Part shown: in pieces, positions 45,032 to 52,810 of the stretch
How the letters are laid out: every line of letters starts with the position of its first letter
How positions within the stretch are numbered: the first letter of the stretch is position 1
Assembly: GCA_022827195.1 (NCBI GenBank)
Contig: JAJDTL010000020.1
Span: forward strand, 186,001-250,000
Length of the DNA: 64,000 nucleotides
Reading direction: 5' to 3'
Source of the DNA: Caldilineaceae bacterium
Lineage (GTDB): Bacteria > Chloroflexota > Anaerolineae > Caldilineales > Caldilineaceae
Position numbers and translations under genes: made by a program
The notes under the pieces: model-generated
The model's input: the letters and a program-made list of their open reading frames with translations, nothing else
Told to the model about the DNA's origin: nothing
Database searches by the model: none

Positions 45032-46257
45032 TTCTCGTCCCTCGCGCCCTTTGCCCCCATCCATTTGACCGCGGCTGCAGCCAGTGCGGCCGCGCCGACC
45101 GGCAGGGCGTCTTCGTCGATGCGAAAGGTGGAGGTGTGGACGTAATAGCGCTGCGGCCAGTCCGGGTTGTGCGTGCCCAGCCGCAGGAAGCTGCCCGGCG
45201 CGGCCTGCGCCATGTAGGCGAAGTCCTCGGCAGCCATGACCATTGACCCCTCCGGCACGTTCTCCTCGCCCAGGAACTCGACTGCCGCCTCCATGGCGAT
45301 TCGTGTCGCCTCCGGGTCCAGCACCGTCGGCGGATAGCCCTCTTTGATCGTCAGTTCGAAGCTGCCGCCCAAGGCTTCGACAACGCCGCAGGCGCGACGC
45401 AACTCTTCCTGCAGCAGCCGGCGCGCGTCCGGCGTAAAGCTGCGGATTGTGCCGTTGAGGTAGACGCTGTCCGGGATGACGTTGTTTACCGTGCCGCCGT
45501 GGACCTGTCCGATGGTGACGACGCCGGGTTCGAGAGGGTCGAGCCGGCGGCTGACAATATGGTGGATCGCGTGTACGGCGTGGGCGGCCAGCACGATCGG
45601 GTCGTTCGCCGCCTGCGGCCGCGCCGCGTGCCCGCCGGCCCCCTGCACGGTGATTTCGAACTCATCGGCCGAAGCCATCAACGGGCCCGGGCGGGTGGCG
45701 ATGACGCCAAGGTCGCGCGTCGGGTCGACGTGGACGCCGAAGACGGCATCGATGCCCTCAAGGGCGCCCTCCTCGACCATGCGCATACCGCCGGACTTTC
45801 CTTCGTCGTCCGATGCCTCTTCGCTGGGTTGGAAGAGCAGGCGGACGCTTCCGGGCAAGCGGCCCTCGTCGGCGACCTGTTTGAGCAGTGCGGCCGCGCC
45901 CATCAGCATTGCGGTGTGCGCATCGTGGCCGCAGGCGTGCATGAGGCCGGGCCGCGTGCTGTCAAATTCGCTGCCGTTCTCCTCCTGGATCGGCAGGGCG
46001 TCCATGTCGGCGCGCAGGCCCACCAAAGGTCCGTGGCCGCCGCGTATATGGCCTACCACACCGGTCTTGGCGACCTCCGTCTGCGTCTCGATGCCGAGGT
46101 CCTGCATCTCCTTGTTGACATAGCCGGCGGTGCGGTGTTCATCGAAGGTCAGTTCAGGGTACCGGTGGATCGTCCGCCGCCAATTGCGGATGCGGTGTTG
46201 GAGCGACTGCGCGCGCGCGTAAAGTTCTGCGCTTGTAATGGGCCTGTCTACGGGCAT
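45028..46257 (-). CDS. M20-family amidohydrolase (N-acyl-amino acid or hippurate hydrolase type)
   Basis: 409 residues. It hydrolyses an N-acyl amino acid or related amide with a two-metal site. The metal ligand motif [16 protein letters not shown] and the catalytic/ligand pair in [13 protein letters not shown] are intact; further landmarks are [13 protein letters not shown] and, in the dimerisation domain, [14 protein letters not shown]. The C-terminal ligand is in [11 protein letters not shown]. The set is that of the IAA-amino acid hydrolase/carboxypeptidase group. ATG 46257 has AGGAGAG at good spacing. It is the first gene of a unit with the lipoprotein (GTGA overlap) and possibly the two membrane genes downstream. 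Exact substrate unknown. Confidence 0.93.
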   Translation of the reverse strand: MPVDRPITSAELYARAQSLQHRIRNWRRTIHRYPELTFDEHRTAGYVNKEMQDLGIETQTEVAKTGVVGHIRGGHGPLVGLRADMDALPIQEENGSEFDSTRPGLMHACGHDAHTAMLMGAAALLKQVADEGRLPGSVRLLFQPSEEASDDEGKSGGMRMVEEGALEGIDAVFGVHVDPTRDLGVIATRPGPLMASADEFEITVQGAGGHAARPQAANDPIVLAAHAVHAIHHIVSRRLDPLEPGVVTIGQVHGGTVNNVIPDSVYLNGTIRSFTPDARRLLQEELRRACGVVEALGGSFELTIKEGYPPTVLDPEATRIAMEAAVEFLGEENVPEGSMVMAAEDFAYMAQAAPGSFLRLGTHNPDWPQRYYVHTSTFRIDEDALPVGAAALAAAAVKWMGAKGARDEK

Positions 46258-46611
46258 CTGATCTCTCCTGGTCGGGCAGAGGACGGTGCCTACCTTGGGT
46301 CAATTATACTACAGCGGGAAGCGGATGGCGGCGAGGCAGCATGTGAACGGCTGGATTCCGCCGACGAACTCCGGCTACCTGTGGGCCGACGCCGGCCTGG
46401 CGTGCTGCGCAAACAGAATTCGAAAGACGGATGTTCAACGCCTCGGTTTTTGCGCTTTTTGCCCAATGCATGAAAATATCTCTGACCTTCTCTCGGGTTC
46501 TTGAACTCACCGGTGGCAAGCCACCGGGTACTCCGGATTCAGAGATAGGCTGCCGGGAGAAGCACTTGCACTGCAGGGACTTTGTTCACCAGTAGCCACC
46601 AGGGACAACCA
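46258..46611. other. Divergent intergenic region
   Basis: A 354-bp gap between the amidohydrolase (minus) and the oxidoreductase (plus). I see nothing beyond short AT-rich stretches, and no convincing promoter pair. Confidence 0.5.
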
Positions 46612-47619
46612 ATGACAACCATCACCAGTCGTGAAGTCCACCTGCGTAGTCGTCCGCACGGGTTGCCCAGCGCGGACAACTTCGCGCTCGTCGAAACTGA
46701 ACTGCCGGCCCCAGCCGGCGACCAAGTGCTGATTCGCAACAGGTTCATCTCCGTGGACCCCTACATGCGCGGGCGGATGCGGGATACGCGCAGCTACACG
46801 CCCCCATTTGGTCTTGACGAACCGCTCACAGGCGGCGCGGTCGGCGAAGTGATCAGCTCGGCCAGCGAAGAGTTTGATGCGGGCGATTTTGTCCTGCACA
46901 TGCTCGGCTGGCGAGAGTACGCGCTGGCAGAAGCCCGCGGTCTGACCAAGGTCGACCCGTCCCTGGCGCCGCTGCAGAGCTATCTCGGCGTGTTGGGCAT
47001 GCCGGGAGTGACAGCCTACGTGGGTCTGCTGGACATCGGCGAGCCGCAGCCGGGCGAGACCGTTTTCGTCTCCGGCGCAGCCGGCGCGGTCGGCGCCCAG
47101 GTCTGCCAGATCGCGAAGATCAAGGGCTGCCGCGTGGTGGGCACCGCCGGCTCAGCGGCAAAAACGCGCTGGCTGGAAGAGGTCGCCGGCGTGGACGCGA
47201 CCATCAACTACAAGGAGACGAGCAATCTGCGGCGAGCGCTCAAACAGGCCTGTCCCGACGGGATTGACGTCTACTTCGAGAACGTCGGCGGCGCGCACCT
47301 GGAGGCCGCGCTGCAGTATATGAACAACTGGGGGCGGATCGTCGTGTGCGGGATGATCAGCCAGTACAACGCGACTGCTGCGCCGCCCGGTCCGGCCAAT
47401 CTGGTCCTGATGATCGGCCGGCGGCTGCGGATGCAGGGCTTCATCGTCTCCGACCATCCCGAGCGCCGCGACGATTTCGTGCGCGATGTCTCCGGCTGGA
47501 TGAAGGAGGGCAGGCTCAAGTGGGAGGAGACGGTTTTTGAGGGCATCGAACGCGCGCCCGAGGCGTTCATCGGCCTGTTTCATGGCGAGAATTTGGGGAA
47601 GATGCTGGTAAAGGTGTGA
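46612..47619 (+). CDS. NADP-dependent medium-chain oxidoreductase (prostaglandin/alkenal reductase type)
   Basis: 335 residues of the zinc-free MDR superfamily, CurA/PTGR group, which reduces double bonds of enones or alkenals with NADPH. N-terminal marker VDPYMRGRMRD, middle LGMPGVTAYVGLLDIG, nucleotide-binding VFVSGAAGAVGAQVCQIAKI, and the family's FENVGGAHLEAALQYMNNWG are all present, followed by CGMISQYN. No zinc ligands are seen. ATG 46612 is chosen because the family N terminus begins there; a start at 46582 is possible. It is 103 bp upstream of the MaoC gene, with a heptamer array in that gap. Substrate unknown. Confidence 0.92.
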   Translation: MTTITSREVHLRSRPHGLPSADNFALVETELPAPAGDQVLIRNRFISVDPYMRGRMRDTRSYTPPFGLDEPLTGGAVGEVISSASEEFDAGDFVLHMLGWREYALAEARGLTKVDPSLAPLQSYLGVLGMPGVTAYVGLLDIGEPQPGETVFVSGAAGAVGAQVCQIAKIKGCRVVGTAGSAAKTRWLEEVAGVDATINYKETSNLRRALKQACPDGIDVYFENVGGAHLEAALQYMNNWGRIVVCGMISQYNATAAPPGPANLVLMIGRRLRMQGFIVSDHPERRDDFVRDVSGWMKEGRLKWEETVFEGIERAPEAFIGLFHGENLGKMLVKV

Positions 47620-47624
47620 AGGAA

Positions 47625-47659
47625 GTGGGTAGTGAATCGTGGGTAGTGGATAGTAACTG
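47625..47659. repeat. Heptanucleotide tandem array, five units
   Basis: Units GTGGGTA, GTGAATC, GTGGGTA, GTGGATA, GTAACTG, starting five bases after the oxidoreductase stop and lying in the leader of the MaoC gene. The unit type matches the array at 34052-34107, including the terminal GTRACTG. Confidence 0.85.
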
Positions 47660-47722
47660 CAGTGGATGGAAATGCCCGGCAGTTTGGATGATCCAGAAGT
47701 GGCCACCGAGGACTGCGAAGGG

Positions 47723-48217
47723 ATGAGTATGGGTACGCGCGCGATGCAGCCCCCGATGGGGCTCTACTTTGAGGAGTTTGCGCTTGGCGACGGCTGCGAA
47801 AGCGTCGGGCGCACGGTTACCGAGGGCGACATTGTCAACTTCGCCGCGCTCTCCGGCGACTGGAACCGCATCCACACCGACGCGCACTACAGCCAGGCGC
47901 AGATGTTCGGCGAGCGTGTGGCGCATGGGTTGCTGGTGCTCAGTATCGCCAGCGGCCTGGCGGTGCGCATGGGCTTCATGGAAGGCACAGTCCAGGCCTT
48001 CATGCAGCTGGACTGGCAGTTTCGGCGGCCCGTTCTGATCGGGGACACCGTGCGCCTGCGCGCGACCGTGCGCGAGAAGAAGGAGATGCGGCGCATGGGT
48101 GGCGGCGTGGTCACCTTTAAGATGGAGGTGCTCAACCAGAAGGATGAGGTTTGTCAGCGCGGCAACTGGGACATCCTCTGCAAGAACAGGGTGGACGAAG
48201 CTGAATCAGAGGGGTAA
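47723..48217 (+). CDS. MaoC-family enoyl-CoA hydratase-like protein
   Basis: About 164 residues from ATG 47723 (with GAAGGG upstream; ATG 47729 is equally possible, and the frame is open to 47666). The hot-dog fold hydratase-2 motif is present: FAALSGDWNRIHTDAHYS, with the Asp/His pair, and FGERVAHGLLVLSIASGL. It hydrates trans-2-enoyl-CoA in (R)-specific beta-oxidation, acyl-CoA or ketide pathways. The next gene starts one base after its stop, so it is co-transcribed with the Cas4-like gene, although no functional link is obvious. With the NADP reductase upstream it may serve lipid or aromatic-compound metabolism. Confidence 0.9.
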   Translation: MSMGTRAMQPPMGLYFEEFALGDGCESVGRTVTEGDIVNFAALSGDWNRIHTDAHYSQAQMFGERVAHGLLVLSIASGLAVRMGFMEGTVQAFMQLDWQFRRPVLIGDTVRLRATVREKKEMRRMGGGVVTFKMEVLNQKDEVCQRGNWDILCKNRVDEAESEG

Positions 48218-48218
48218 T

Positions 48219-48791
48219 GTGTCCTCTCTCACTTCTCTCCTCTTCCTCCTCTCTCCGTCTTCCGCGCTGGCGATTGCACTCCTGCTGACGCTGCTCGGCG
48301 GTCTGCTGCTCTGGTTGGGGCGCGTCCAGCGCCGGCGCAGCGGCCTGCCCGCGGGTGAGTTGCTCTATCGCGATGTCGGAACCTGGCAGGCGACGGAACG
48401 CCCGCTGCGCAGCCGCCGCTACGGGCTGGTGGGACGCCCCGATTATCTGATGCAAACCCGGGAGGGCGCCGATGTCTTCGTCGTCCCCGTGGAGGTCAAA
48501 AGCCGCGCCCGCCCGCGGCGGCCTTATACCAGCCACGTTCTGCAGCTGGCGACCTATTGTCTGCTGGTCGAGGAGAATTTTGGGTCTGCGCCCCCCTACG
48601 GTGTTTTGCGCTACGCCGACGACACTTTGCGCATCCCCTACACGGATGAACTGCGCGGCCGCGTACTCGAAACGGCCGACGCCATCCGGCAGGCGCGCGG
48701 CGCGTCCGACGTGCGCCGAAGTCATCGCCAGTCATCCCGCTGCGCAGCCTGCGGCTACCGCGCCGCGTGCGGGTCGGAGGCGCTCTCCTAG
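48219..48791 (+). CDS. Membrane-anchored Cas4/RecB-like PD-(D/E)XK nuclease
   Basis: About 190 residues from GTG 48219, which follows AGAGGGG. One N-terminal membrane helix (ALAIALLLTLLGGLLLWLG) precedes the nuclease domain. Expected residues are YGLVGRPDYLMQ (Asp), VFVVPVEVKSRARPRRPY (E-V-K) and SHVLQLATYCLLVEE (Gln and Tyr), matching motifs of Cas4/Dna2/RecB. Near the C terminus CAACGYRAAC gives three cysteines of the four normally holding the Fe-S cluster; the N-terminal cysteine of typical Cas4 is not seen, and the membrane helix lies where it would be. No CRISPR array or cas gene is nearby. This type of standalone nuclease is frequent in Chloroflexota. Its role (DNA end processing, uptake or defence) is unknown. 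Confidence 0.85.
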   Translation: MSSLTSLLFLLSPSSALAIALLLTLLGGLLLWLGRVQRRRSGLPAGELLYRDVGTWQATERPLRSRRYGLVGRPDYLMQTREGADVFVVPVEVKSRARPRRPYTSHVLQLATYCLLVEENFGSAPPYGVLRYADDTLRIPYTDELRGRVLETADAIRQARGASDVRRSHRQSSRCAACGYRAACGSEALS

Positions 48792-49432
48792 CAGGCGCGA
48801 ACCACGTTTTCGTAGTCTTCCGGCAGGTCGATGTCAAAGAGCAGCGAGGCGGACGCGACCACGCGTACGGGGATGCCCGCTGCTTCAGCGAGGCGCTGGT
48901 GGCGGGCAAAGCTCCCTCTGCCAAAGGCGAAGGGAATCGCCTGGGCCGGTTGCAGGAAGAGCGCGTTGGTGCCGCCGTCGCGGCTGGGAGCGATGATGAT
49001 CTGAGGTCCTGCTCCGCACGGCGAGGCCACGGCGCGCACGTCCTCGGCTGTCAGGTTGGGGATGTCGGTCGGCAGGACCAGGACTTTTGTCGCGCCGCGT
49101 GCGACAGCGTATCGGGTAGCCTGCGTCAATGCCGCGTTGAGTTGAAGTTCTGGAGAAATCGCATGCGGCTGGACGGCGTTTCTGGACAGTCGCGGTTCAG
49201 GGGGTTCCTCGATCAGCGCATGGCTTCCCGTGCGGGCTGCTGCCTCGAGCGCCTCCTTGTCCCGGCTGACGACAACGATTTCCCCTTTGACGTGCGCCAG
49301 GCGGACAGCGCCGAGCGTGTGCGCGAGTAGATCGCGGTTGAGTGTGCGGCGTCTGTCGGGAGAAAGATGACCGGCCAGGCGGCTCTTTCCTTCGCCGAAG
49401 GGCTTGACCGGCAGGATTGTCCACAAACTCAT
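48788..49432 (-). CDS. cofC: 2-phospholactate / phosphoenolpyruvate guanylyltransferase CofC/FbiD
   Basis: 214 residues. It activates 2-phospholactate (CofC) or phosphoenolpyruvate (FbiD) with GTP for coenzyme F420 synthesis. Nucleotidyltransferase markers: ILPVKPFGEGKSRLAGHLS at the N terminus, LVLPTDIPNLTAEDV in the middle, IIIAPSRDGGTNALFL and the terminal DIDLPEDYENV. The set is typical of the family. Which substrate is used cannot be told from these motifs. It overlaps the Cas4-like gene by 4 bp at the 3' end (convergent). The next F420 gene, cofD, starts upstream and is co-directional; its stop lies 40 bp before the cofC ATG. Confidence 0.92.
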   Translation of the reverse strand: MSLWTILPVKPFGEGKSRLAGHLSPDRRRTLNRDLLAHTLGAVRLAHVKGEIVVVSRDKEALEAAARTGSHALIEEPPEPRLSRNAVQPHAISPELQLNAALTQATRYAVARGATKVLVLPTDIPNLTAEDVRAVASPCGAGPQIIIAPSRDGGTNALFLQPAQAIPFAFGRGSFARHQRLAEAAGIPVRVVASASLLFDIDLPEDYENVVRAC

Positions 49433-49472
49433 GGCGGTGTTTCGAATTCAGCGCTTCGTACACGGCGACGGG

Positions 49473-50441
49473 TCACCCGCCATCGTCGACGAGTGAGCGG
49501 CCGAAGCGAAGAACCTCCTCGGCCAGGCGCCGTTTGGACGGCAGATCGGACATAACCGTATCGGTCGCCAGGGTCGGTATGTTTAACAGCCCGGCCTGCG
49601 CGAGCGCACGGTCGCGCCTGTCGATCACGAAGCCGCTGAGCAGGTCTCCCAAGTGTTCGGCGACGGTTAACGGGCTGGTTGATCGGCCCATCTCCTGCAT
49701 CATTTTGGCAGCAGGTCCCTTCAGGGCGCGCCCGCCGACGATCGGGCTGACGGCTACAACCGGCGCCCGTACATCTTGCAACAGATCGCCCAAACCGGGC
49801 ACCGACAGGATTGGGTCCACGCTCAGGTAGGGATTGCTGGGGCAGATGATGACCTGTGCGGCGCTCTGCAGCGCTTCTGTAATGTCCGGCGTCAGCTTTG
49901 CTCTTTCCGCGCCGACAAAGGTTAAGCCCAGAAAGACCGGTTCGCAACGCCGCCGCACGAAATAGTCCTGAAAAGGGAGTGTACCTTCATCGGTATGTAC
50001 GAGCGTGCGCACCGGTTCATTACACATCGGCAAGATGCGGGAGGGCACGTCGAAAGTTCGTCGCAGCCGGTCGGTGATTTCGGTGAGGTTCGCGCCCGCA
50101 TCCAGCCAGTAGCTGCGTAGGAGATGAAGCCCGAGGTCCTTGTCGCCCAGCCGAAACCAACTCTCGCCGCCCAAGCGCCTCATCTCGGTCAGAACATTCC
50201 AGGTTTCGTTGTCGCGCCCCCAACCAGTCTGGGAATTGTTGACGCCTGCCAGCCCGTACAATACGGTGTCGATGTCCGGGCAAATTGTCAATCCCCAGTG
50301 CTCGAAATCGTCGCCCGTGTTGACGATGACCGTCAGCGCGCCCCGGGGCAAAGCCGCCTGCAAACCAATCGCGAGCTTGGCGCCCCCGACACCACCGGCC
50401 AGGGCCACGACCCGCGCCGGTCTCTCCGATTTCGCCGCCAT
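49473..50441 (-). CDS. cofD: 2-phospho-L-lactate transferase CofD
   Basis: 322 residues. It transfers the phospho-moiety from LPPG or enolpyruvyl-PPG to the deazaflavin Fo, giving F420-0 or dehydro-F420-0. Signature segments are VVALAGGVGGAKLAIGLQ, VIVNTGDDFEHWGLTICPD, LYGLAGVNNSQTGWGRD, SWFRLGDKDLGLHLLR and ICPSNPYLSVDPIL, all as expected for CofD. ATG 50441 follows AGGA. The F420 ligase and the Fo synthase are not in the window. It sits between cofC and the nitroreductase on the same strand and is likely co-transcribed. Confidence 0.95.
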   Translation of the reverse strand: MAAKSERPARVVALAGGVGGAKLAIGLQAALPRGALTVIVNTGDDFEHWGLTICPDIDTVLYGLAGVNNSQTGWGRDNETWNVLTEMRRLGGESWFRLGDKDLGLHLLRSYWLDAGANLTEITDRLRRTFDVPSRILPMCNEPVRTLVHTDEGTLPFQDYFVRRRCEPVFLGLTFVGAERAKLTPDITEALQSAAQVIICPSNPYLSVDPILSVPGLGDLLQDVRAPVVAVSPIVGGRALKGPAAKMMQEMGRSTSPLTVAEHLGDLLSGFVIDRRDRALAQAGLLNIPTLATDTVMSDLPSKRRLAEEVLRFGRSLVDDGG

Positions 50442-50488
50442 TGAATCCTACATTTGTAATTCGCTTTGCATGACGCGCTGTTTTCCAT

Positions 50489-51241
50489 TCAGCGCCACAA
50501 TACCCGGTCGGCCAGGGGAAGCCTCTGCGCCCTGTCTCTTCTCCCGGCTGGCTTGTTGCCCGAGCCTTCCGCCGCGTAGCCGAGCGTGATCAGCGCTTGG
50601 GGATGCCAACTTTCGGGCAGGTCGAGCGAATGCCGCACCAGTTCGGGTACGAACAGCGGCGCGCACATCCAGCAGGCGGCCAGACCAAACTGTTGCGCTG
50701 CCAGCAGCAGGTTCTGACAGGCCAGGGCCGTACTCTGCACGGCCATCATCCATTCGGCTTCCTGGCGGCGGCGATCGGGGTAATCGTCCATCTCCTCTAA
50801 AGAGACGGAGACCGCCACCAGCGCGGCCGCGCCGGTGATACGGGCGTGGCTGATTCGAACGCGCCGCTCGATCACCGCGGCGTCGACACCGTCCGCGCCA
50901 AGGTCCACGCGCCAACGCCTTCCCATACGGTCGCTCAGGTCGTTCTTGGCCGCTTGAGTGGTGACAACGCAAAAACGCCACGGCTGGCGGTTGTGGGCCG
51001 AGGGGGCCCAGACAGCTGCCGTTAGTAACTTTTCCAGCAACGGAGGTGCAATGGGGTCGGGCAGGTAGCGGCGCACAGATCTGCGCCCGCGGATGAGCCT
51101 CCAAAACCACTCGTCGGTGACGCGTTCCTGGCCGGGTCCGATTGCGCCGCCCGGCTGCTCGGTCCCAGCCGAATGCCGCCAGCCGTTGATCTCGTCGCCG
51201 AACGGGCCGGACGTTCTTGTGCTACGCTGTTGCTTCTGCAT
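50489..51241 (-). CDS. Nitroreductase-fold protein resembling the FbiB C-terminal domain
   Basis: 250 residues. After about 40 polar residues comes the FMN-binding nitroreductase fold: [52 protein letters not shown] and a closing [11 protein letters not shown]. This looks like the C-terminal half of mycobacterial FbiB, which reduces dehydro-F420-0, but here as a free-standing protein next to cofD and cofC. A generic nitroreductase is the alternative. No start codon other than ATG 51241 is available before the fold (later candidates lack ATG/GTG/TTG). A perfect TATAAT on the minus strand sits only about 9 bp before it, so the transcript may be leaderless. Confidence 0.85.
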   Translation of the reverse strand: MQKQQRSTRTSGPFGDEINGWRHSAGTEQPGGAIGPGQERVTDEWFWRLIRGRRSVRRYLPDPIAPPLLEKLLTAAVWAPSAHNRQPWRFCVVTTQAAKNDLSDRMGRRWRVDLGADGVDAAVIERRVRISHARITGAAALVAVSVSLEEMDDYPDRRRQEAEWMMAVQSTALACQNLLLAAQQFGLAACWMCAPLFVPELVRHSLDLPESWHPQALITLGYAAEGSGNKPAGRRDRAQRLPLADRVLWR

Positions 51242-51249
51242 GGCACGGC

Positions 51250-51255
51250 ATTATA
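51250..51255 (-). promoter_or_regulatory. -10 element directly upstream of the nitroreductase start
   Basis: TATAAT on the minus strand (51255-51250); the start codon is at 51241. With normal spacing the transcript would begin within about 2 bases of the ATG. No good -35 is seen. Confidence 0.35.
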
Positions 51256-51445
51256 GCACGGACTGTCGCGAGCAGAAACAGATTGGGAGTTGCGGGGCGT
51301 GGTCCAGGAAGGCGCGCCCTTCTTGCCTCCTGGCGCCCCCTGCAGTTGGCCAACGGACAACGACCGTATTCCAACCGTGGTTCTCCTGCCACAGTCGCGC
51401 TTTGCGCCGGAAACACCACTGGAAACCGGGCGGATTTGTGCATCT

Positions 51446-51474
51446 TTGACGCTACTTTCCGACAAGTGTACAAT
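51446..51474 (+). promoter_or_regulatory. Strong candidate promoter of the LLM oxidoreductase gene
   Basis: TTGACG at 51446-51451 (5 of 6), a 17-bp spacer and TACAAT at 51469-51474 (5 of 6). It predicts a leader of about 90 bases before ATG 51574. The 332-bp divergent gap (51242-51573) holds no other feature that I can support. Confidence 0.6.
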
Positions 51475-51573
51475 TCACACAAAGGCTGCGAGCGATCATT
51501 AGTGGACGCCGGGCCCTGGCAACGAAATGTCGGGGCTTTATCCTTCGCAATACCAGTTGATTCAGGAGTTTTC

Positions 51574-52584
51574 ATGACTGCGCCAAAGCATACTCGTGTC
51601 GCCCTCTATCTACAGGATAAGCACCCGATCCGCGAGGGGATGGCGCACGCGCGCTACGCGGAAGAGATGGGATTCGAGGCGGTCTGGCAGGCAGAGAGCC
51701 GCCTGGTGCGCGATGCGATTGTGCCGATGGCCGCCTTCGCCGCCGTGACCGAGCGAATTCAGATCGGCTCGGGGGTAATCAATAACTGGACGCGCAACAT
51801 CGGTCTGCTGGCGGCGACCTTCCTGACGCTTGATGATCTCGCGCCGGACCGGGTCATCTGCGGCATCGGCGCGTGGTGGGACCCGCTCGCGAAAAATGTG
51901 GGTATAGACCGCCGCCGGCCGCTGAAAGCGATGCGCGAAACGATCGAGGTCCTGCGCCGCCTGCTGGCGATGGAGAACGTCAGTTTTGAAGGCGAGTTTC
52001 ACCAGGTGCATGGCGTCGAGCTGGACGTCGTTCATGGCCGGCAGGAGCCGCGCAATGTGCCGATCATGATCGGAGCGACGGGGCCGAAGATGATGGAGCT
52101 GACCGGCGAGATCGCGGACGGTGCGGTGCTGAACTATTGTGTGCCGCCGGAATACAACCATATGGCGCTGGACCGGCTGGCAGTCGGTGCAAGACGGGCC
52201 GGCCGCAACCTGGACGACATCGACCGCCCTCAGCTGATCGTCTGTTCTGTGCATGAAGACCAGCAGACTGCACTCGACGGCGCGCGCGAGCTGCTGACCC
52301 AATACCTGGGCCAGCAGCCACACATCGCCCAGGCCAGCGGCGTCAAATCGGAGGTTGTCGAGCAGATTCAGTCGATTCTGGGCTGGCCGGCGACCAGGGA
52401 GCAGGTGCGGCGGGCCATGCCGCTCGTGCCCGACGATCTCGTAACCCGCATCACCGCCAGCGGCACGCCCGACGACGTGAAGAATAAGGTGCGGCAGTAT
52501 ATGGACAACGGCGCCACCTGTCCTATCCTCTATCCCCTGGGCGACGTAAAGCTGATGATCGATACTTTTGCGGGCGGATTTTAG
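51574..52584 (+). CDS. LLM-class (luciferase-like) F420/flavin-dependent oxidoreductase
   Basis: 336 residues from ATG 51574, preceded by CAGGAG at 6 bp; the frame is open to 51217 but the added sequence looks non-coding and includes the promoter. A TIM-barrel of the bacterial luciferase superfamily: [59 protein letters not shown], and [20 protein letters not shown], which binds the cofactor's phosphate or glutamyl part. Proteins of this shape in F420-making bacteria usually use F420 rather than FMN, resembling MER. Divergent placement next to cofC/cofD supports this. The substrate is unknown. Confidence 0.88.
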   Translation: MTAPKHTRVALYLQDKHPIREGMAHARYAEEMGFEAVWQAESRLVRDAIVPMAAFAAVTERIQIGSGVINNWTRNIGLLAATFLTLDDLAPDRVICGIGAWWDPLAKNVGIDRRRPLKAMRETIEVLRRLLAMENVSFEGEFHQVHGVELDVVHGRQEPRNVPIMIGATGPKMMELTGEIADGAVLNYCVPPEYNHMALDRLAVGARRAGRNLDDIDRPQLIVCSVHEDQQTALDGARELLTQYLGQQPHIAQASGVKSEVVEQIQSILGWPATREQVRRAMPLVPDDLVTRITASGTPDDVKNKVRQYMDNGATCPILYPLGDVKLMIDTFAGGF

Positions 52585-52585
52585 T

Positions 52586-52662
52586 GGCAGTTGGCAGTTG
52601 CCAGTTGTCGGTTGCCAGTGGTCAGTTGTCGGTTGCCAGTTGCCGGTGGTCTGTTGCAACTT
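52586..52662. repeat. Heptanucleotide tandem array, eleven units
   Basis: Eleven 7-bp units, beginning one base after the stop codon at 52584 (for example GGCAGTT, GCCAGTT, GTCGGTT, GCCAGTG, GTCAGTT). Longest array in the window. Unit phase is AGTTGNC-like. Confidence 0.85.
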
Positions 52663-52810
52663 TGAGGAAGGGAGAATGGTGTTCGCCACATTGTCGCCGC
52701 CGGTTCTTCGGAATGCGGGATTCGGCGGCGGTCGGTTCTACCGGCGGTTTATCGAAGGGTTTGACTGGTTTGCTGGGACCGCCGCCAAGTAATGAAGATC
52801 AGTAGCTTAC

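Noticed and set aside
48219..48791. CRISPR-associated Cas4
   Set aside because: No cas1, cas2 or repeat array in 64 kb, and a membrane helix is present; best seen as an independent Cas4-like nuclease.
52676..52792. 38-codon small gene after the heptamer array
   Set aside because: It has an apparent GGGAG site before ATG, but no recognisable features, and it is too short to support without conservation data.
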